Shown one piece after another: positions 20,965-23,037 of a stretch of DNA of 23,037 nucleotides. The number at the start of each line of letters is the position of its first letter. Position 1 is the stretch's first letter. The position numbers were made by a program, and so were the translations under genes. Where the stretch lies: positions 1 through 23,037 of IMG/VR virus record IMGVR_UViG_3300035701_006050. One strand, written 5' to 3'. Under the pieces are notes generated by a model. It searched no databases and was not told where the DNA came from. It saw nothing but the letters and a program-made list of their open reading frames with translations. Origin of the DNA: a virus.

Positions 20965-21611
20965 CGTTTGAACCCCTTATAAATGTTGTGGAGGATTTCA
21001 AAGTCACTATCCAGGGAGTCGATAAGTGTGCGATTGTAAAGTGCAGCAGCAGGATGATATGTAGGTAGTAAGATTAAGTTGTTTGTGTAGCATGTCATTC
21101 CATGTGTGCGCACCATATCCATTGGTCTAGTTACGTTATACATATCAAACACCAGGGTAGTAGCTGTTTGCCCCAAAGTTACAATTACTTTGGGATTGAT
21201 TAACTTTATTGTTTGTTCTAAATATTTGCGGCATGCAAGTGTTTCGATTTCAGTGGGGGAGCGATTGCCGGGTGGTCTACAGCATATACAATTGGTAATA
21301 AAATAAGAATCAATAGGAAAATGATATTTATTGAGTAGGGAATCTAAAACTTGTCCTGCCGCTCCTACAAATGGCATACCTTGTAAATCTTCATTCTTAC
21401 CGGGCGCCTCTCCTATAAAAAGAATTCGCGCGGTAGGGAACCCTCTTCCGTGCACTTTATGCGTTGCTGTTTTGCCTAATGCACACTCTTGGCATTGTTG
21501 GATAGTGTCATTCAGCGCTAAGAGCTGTCTTACCTTTTCTGAACAGTCATCACATACTCCCGTCATAATACTCAAGTCCTTGTATCGCTGCCAACATTTT
21601 AAGCAGAACAT
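20961..21611 (-). CDS. Family 4 uracil-DNA glycosylase with an N-terminal zinc knuckle
   Basis: It removes uracil from DNA in base-excision repair. Family 4 motifs: GEAPGKNED (67-75), TNCICCRPPGNRSPT and TYHPAA (184-189). The Fe-S cluster cysteines are Cys40, Cys43, Cys111 and Cys127, with the spacing seen in thermophile UDGa enzymes. The N-terminus adds two further pairs (FCLKC, Cys3/Cys6; VCDDC, Cys20/Cys23), a probable zinc ribbon not found in the minimal enzyme. Archaeal family B polymerases stall at uracil, so a UDG beside a viral polB makes functional sense. The start at 21611 has a TATA box 29 bases upstream. Confidence 0.94.
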   Translation of the reverse strand: MFCLKCWQRYKDLSIMTGVCDDCSEKVRQLLALNDTIQQCQECALGKTATHKVHGRGFPTARILFIGEAPGKNEDLQGMPFVGAAGQVLDSLLNKYHFPIDSYFITNCICCRPPGNRSPTEIETLACRKYLEQTIKLINPKVIVTLGQTATTLVFDMYNVTRPMDMVRTHGMTCYTNNLILLPTYHPAAALYNRTLIDSLDSDFEILHNIYKGFKR

Positions 21612-21633
21612 ACATCTCGATTAGTCGGTGTCC

Positions 21634-21646
21634 TATAATAATAATT
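21634..21646 (-). promoter_or_regulatory. TATA box for the UDG unit
   Basis: The minus strand reads AATTATTATTATA, centred 29 bases before the ATG at 21611, and lies just downstream of the terminator of the previous gene. Confidence 0.55.
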
Positions 21647-21653
21647 GCGGGTT

Positions 21654-21684
21654 AAAAAATAGAAGACCCTATATTAGAGGGTCT
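21654..21684 (-). terminator. Hairpin terminator of the winged-helix gene
   Basis: On the minus strand AGACCCT and AGGGTCT form a perfect 7-bp stem around a 7-base loop. Four bases later comes TATTTTTT. The stem begins inside the stop codon at 21683. It looks like a bacterial-style intrinsic terminator, unlike the plain poly-T at 12822. Confidence 0.75.
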
Positions 21685-21937
21685 AGTTTGCTTTTAGTTT
21701 ATAAGCAATGGTTGTTCGGGTTCCGTTACTGGTTTGAATCCGCTCAATCTTTTGCTTTTTGACCAGCGCCATAAGTGCGGAATGTACACTTGCGGGATAT
21801 TTAATCTGGGTCTGTTCCAAGAGATCGTGTTGGGTAAATTCCTCAGTTGGGAATTTTTCAAAAATCTCAACAATCTTTTCCTGGTTTTTTGCTATAATAA
21901 TCCGCGGCTTATGTGGTGGTTGAATTTCTTCTGCCAT
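21683..21937 (-). CDS. Winged-helix DNA-binding regulator
   Basis: An 84-residue protein. After a basic N-terminal arm (KPRIIIAKNQEK) it has a three-helix winged-helix fold: IVEIFEKF, FTQHDLLEQTQ and ASVHSALMALVKKQKIERI (recognition helix and turn), then a wing (TSNGTRTTIAYKL). Such small proteins act as transcription regulators or chromatin-like DNA binders. It has its own promoter, an AAGGAGG site 10 bases before the ATG, and its own terminator, so it is a single-gene unit. A palindrome over its TATA box suggests it may repress itself. Confidence 0.75.
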   Translation of the reverse strand: MAEEIQPPHKPRIIIAKNQEKIVEIFEKFPTEEFTQHDLLEQTQIKYPASVHSALMALVKKQKIERIQTSNGTRTTIAYKLKAN

Positions 21938-21975
21938 AGTCTTAAAACCTCCTTACAAAAATGAGAATGGCGTAC

Positions 21976-21988
21976 ACATTTATAATGT
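21976..21988 (-). promoter_or_regulatory. TATA box with operator-like palindrome for the winged-helix gene
   Basis: ACATTTATAATGT is a perfect 5-3-5 inverted repeat, with the TATA element at its centre, about 45 bases before the ATG at 21937. Transcription would start near 21956, leaving a leader with AAGGAGG at 21948-21954. No gene or other clear signal is seen in the rest of the 21938-22022 gap. Confidence 0.5.
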
Positions 21989-22022
21989 TTGTGTTCCACC
22001 TTACACCACTATGTTAAGCCAG

Positions 22023-22232
22023 CTATTTGTCATTGATAATAGGTTCGTCTTTAAGTTTTATTATAGTTGGAAACTGCTCCTGCAGTCGCTTAAAGTCGCG
22101 CTCACACATTTGTAGTGAATTGTACCCCTCTCCGCTCTCAGCAACAATGCGGCCATTTGACGCGACAATGCGAAACCGCCATTCGCCAGTAAGATCGCAG
22201 TAGAAGTGGCACTTATACACTATTTTTGCCAT
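22023..22232 (-). CDS. UPF0339/DUF1508 (YegP-like) domain protein
   Basis: A 69-residue protein consisting of one UPF0339 repeat: EWRFRIVASNGRIVAESGEG matches the family pattern (W-R-W/F-R...A-NG-x-I/V-A-S-x-E-G-Y), followed by a helix with CERDFKRLQEQFP. The family's biochemical role is not established. I use the ATG at 22232 rather than a TTG at 22241, because a TATA box sits 28 bases before the ATG. It is divergent from folE2. Confidence 0.8.
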   Translation of the reverse strand: MAKIVYKCHFYCDLTGEWRFRIVASNGRIVAESGEGYNSLQMCERDFKRLQEQFPTIIKLKDEPIINDK

Positions 22233-22253
22233 ACTATTCAATATAAATGGACT

Positions 22254-22266
22254 GATTTATATAGAT
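22254..22266 (-). promoter_or_regulatory. TATA box for the UPF0339 gene
   Basis: The minus strand reads ATCTATATAAATC, centred 28 bases before the ATG at 22232. A second AT-rich element (CCATTTATATTG) lies nearer, at 22239-22250, but is too close to the start. Confidence 0.6.
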
Positions 22267-22296
22267 TGCGTTCTTGCGAAGAGTTAATCAAAAACA

Positions 22297-22305
22297 TTTA
22301 TATAT
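22297..22305 (+). promoter_or_regulatory. TATA box for folE2
   Basis: TTTATATAT is centred 27 bases before the folE2 ATG, with no ribosome site between, indicating a leaderless transcript. Confidence 0.65.
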
Positions 22306-22327
22306 CTTTAAACGTCTCTCGATTTAT

Positions 22328-23037
22328 ATGGTAGATGTGGCAAAACAAACCGATAAGCGGGGCGTTTTTTTAGACGAAGTAGGCATAAGTGACCTTTTGC
22401 TACCTATTTGGGTAGTTGAACGTGAATCTGGCAAAGATCAGCATTCAATAGGCACATTTGATGTTTCCGTTGCGTTGGCAGATAATATTAAAGGTACTCA
22501 TATGAGTCGTATAATGGAAGCAATTTACGTCTATGCAGGTTCAATTAGCCAAAAGCAATTGCTTAATATGGCACTCGGACTTAAAGTAAAGCTCGAAGCG
22601 TCTGCTTGCAGAATAAGAGTTAGATTTCCTTATGCGGTTACTAGACTATCACCTATTTCTAAATTGGAAAATCAAATGGTGTTTCCGTCATGGTTCGAGG
22701 TTATCTGGAATGACGATTTGACATTTCAATTAGGAACAGAAGTAGATGTAATGACAGTGTGCCCTTGCGCCAAAGAGGAATGCGGTAATGGTAATAGTCA
22801 CGTTCAACGTGGCACCATCAATATCAGCGTATCCCCGAAACCAGGTAAGTGGATATGGCTCGAGGAACTTATTGAGATTGCAGAGCAGTCAGGTTCATCT
22901 CCTGTATATGATAGATTAAAAAGGCCTGATGAAAAGCAAGTGGTTCTCAATGGATTTAAAAACCCAAAGTTCGTTGAGGACATAGTTCGCGATGTGGTGG
23001 TTGCGTTGCAAAAGAGAGATGATATTGATGGGTATCG
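22328..23037 (+). CDS. folE2: GTP cyclohydrolase FolE2/MptA family, 3' end outside the window
   Basis: It opens GTP to dihydroneopterin triphosphate (FolE2) or its cyclic phosphate (archaeal MptA), the entry step to 7-deazaguanines as well as folate or methanopterin. About 236 residues are visible with no stop. Family motifs are GTHMSR (56-61), VCPCAKEECGNGNSHVQRG (144-162, with the metal-binding Cys145 and His158) and SSPVYDRLKRPDEK. The ATG at 22328 has a TATA box 27 bases upstream. With queD and queE it completes the route to CDG, so a biosynthetic role for base modification is favoured over cofactor synthesis. FolE2 and MptA cannot be told apart from these motifs. Confidence 0.93.
   Translation, partial: MVDVAKQTDKRGVFLDEVGISDLLLPIWVVERESGKDQHSIGTFDVSVALADNIKGTHMSRIMEAIYVYAGSISQKQLLNMALGLKVKLEASACRIRVRFPYAVTRLSPISKLENQMVFPSWFEVIWNDDLTFQLGTEVDVMTVCPCAKEECGNGNSHVQRGTINISVSPKPGKWIWLEELIEIAEQSGSSPVYDRLKRPDEKQVVLNGFKNPKFVEDIVRDVVVALQKRDDIDGY

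Noticed and set aside
1-23037. tRNA, rRNA, integrase, transposase or IS elements
   Set aside because: None found by reading for T-arm-like motifs, catalytic motifs or terminal inverted repeats. tRNA detection by eye is imperfect and should be confirmed with a covariance-model scan.

Overview
The window is most likely part of an archaeal virus, probably tailed and double-stranded, or a comparable large archaeal extrachromosomal element. Four lines of evidence point this way. (1) First genes of transcription units have AT-rich TATA boxes about 28-32 bases before the start codon and little room for a leader, as in archaeal leaderless transcripts. Downstream genes carry GGAGG/GAGGTGA-type ribosome sites. 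(2) The information-processing genes are of archaeal flavour: family B DNA polymerase, MCM-like AAA+ helicase, XPF/ERCC4 nuclease, family 4 uracil-DNA glycosylase and a Cas4-like Fe-S nuclease. (3) Genes are small, tightly packed and overlapping (TAATG, ATGA and GTGA junctions), and many products are tiny Cys-rich or membrane proteins. (4) There are no rRNA, tRNA, ribosomal-protein or central-metabolism genes. No capsid, portal or terminase gene was recognised here, so the viral assignment rests on context and a fibre-like protein. The host is not identifiable; a cohesin/dockerin protein is compatible with methanogen, ANME or Archaeoglobus-like archaea.

Layout. 1-1914 (minus strand): Cas4-like nuclease, queE and three small unknown genes. 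1955-6440 (minus): a sugar-decoration block with two GT-B glycosyltransferases, a methyltransferase, a zinc ribbon, a GT90/CAP10 transferase and a membrane-anchored cohesin-dockerin protein. 6541-8031 (plus): a LamG-domain protein with C-terminal repeats, probably a fibre or adhesin. 8022-10559 (minus): DNA polymerase B. 10604-12784 (minus): an operon with a zinc protein, a SIS sugar-phosphate isomerase homologue, two small unknowns, a TGT/DpdA-like transglycosylase and another Cys protein. 12839-15227 (minus): OB-fold protein, RecA-like ATPase and two small proteins, ending at a T10 terminator. 15610-18357 (plus): dTMP-kinase-like protein, XPF-like nuclease, MCM-like helicase, a short peptide and glutaredoxin. 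18354-20629 (minus): queD, a Cys protein, NDP-sugar epimerase, a helical protein and a small membrane protein. 20681-22232 (minus): UDG, two tiny proteins, a winged-helix regulator with its own terminator, and a UPF0339 protein. 22328-end (plus): folE2, cut by the window edge.

How the genes fit together. folE2, queD and queE catalyse three consecutive steps from GTP to 7-carboxy-7-deazaguanine, and the TGT/DpdA-like protein is the expected enzyme for inserting a 7-deazaguanine base into DNA. The window therefore probably encodes a virus-borne 7-deazaguanine DNA hypermodification pathway, spread over four transcription units. No queC, arcS or amidotransferase is visible, so the final base is unknown. 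A near-complete replication and repair set accompanies it, plus a surface glycosylation programme.

There is no gene-free stretch longer than about 110 bases. The largest gaps (6441-6540, 15506-15609, 21938-22022 and 22233-22327) are promoter regions.
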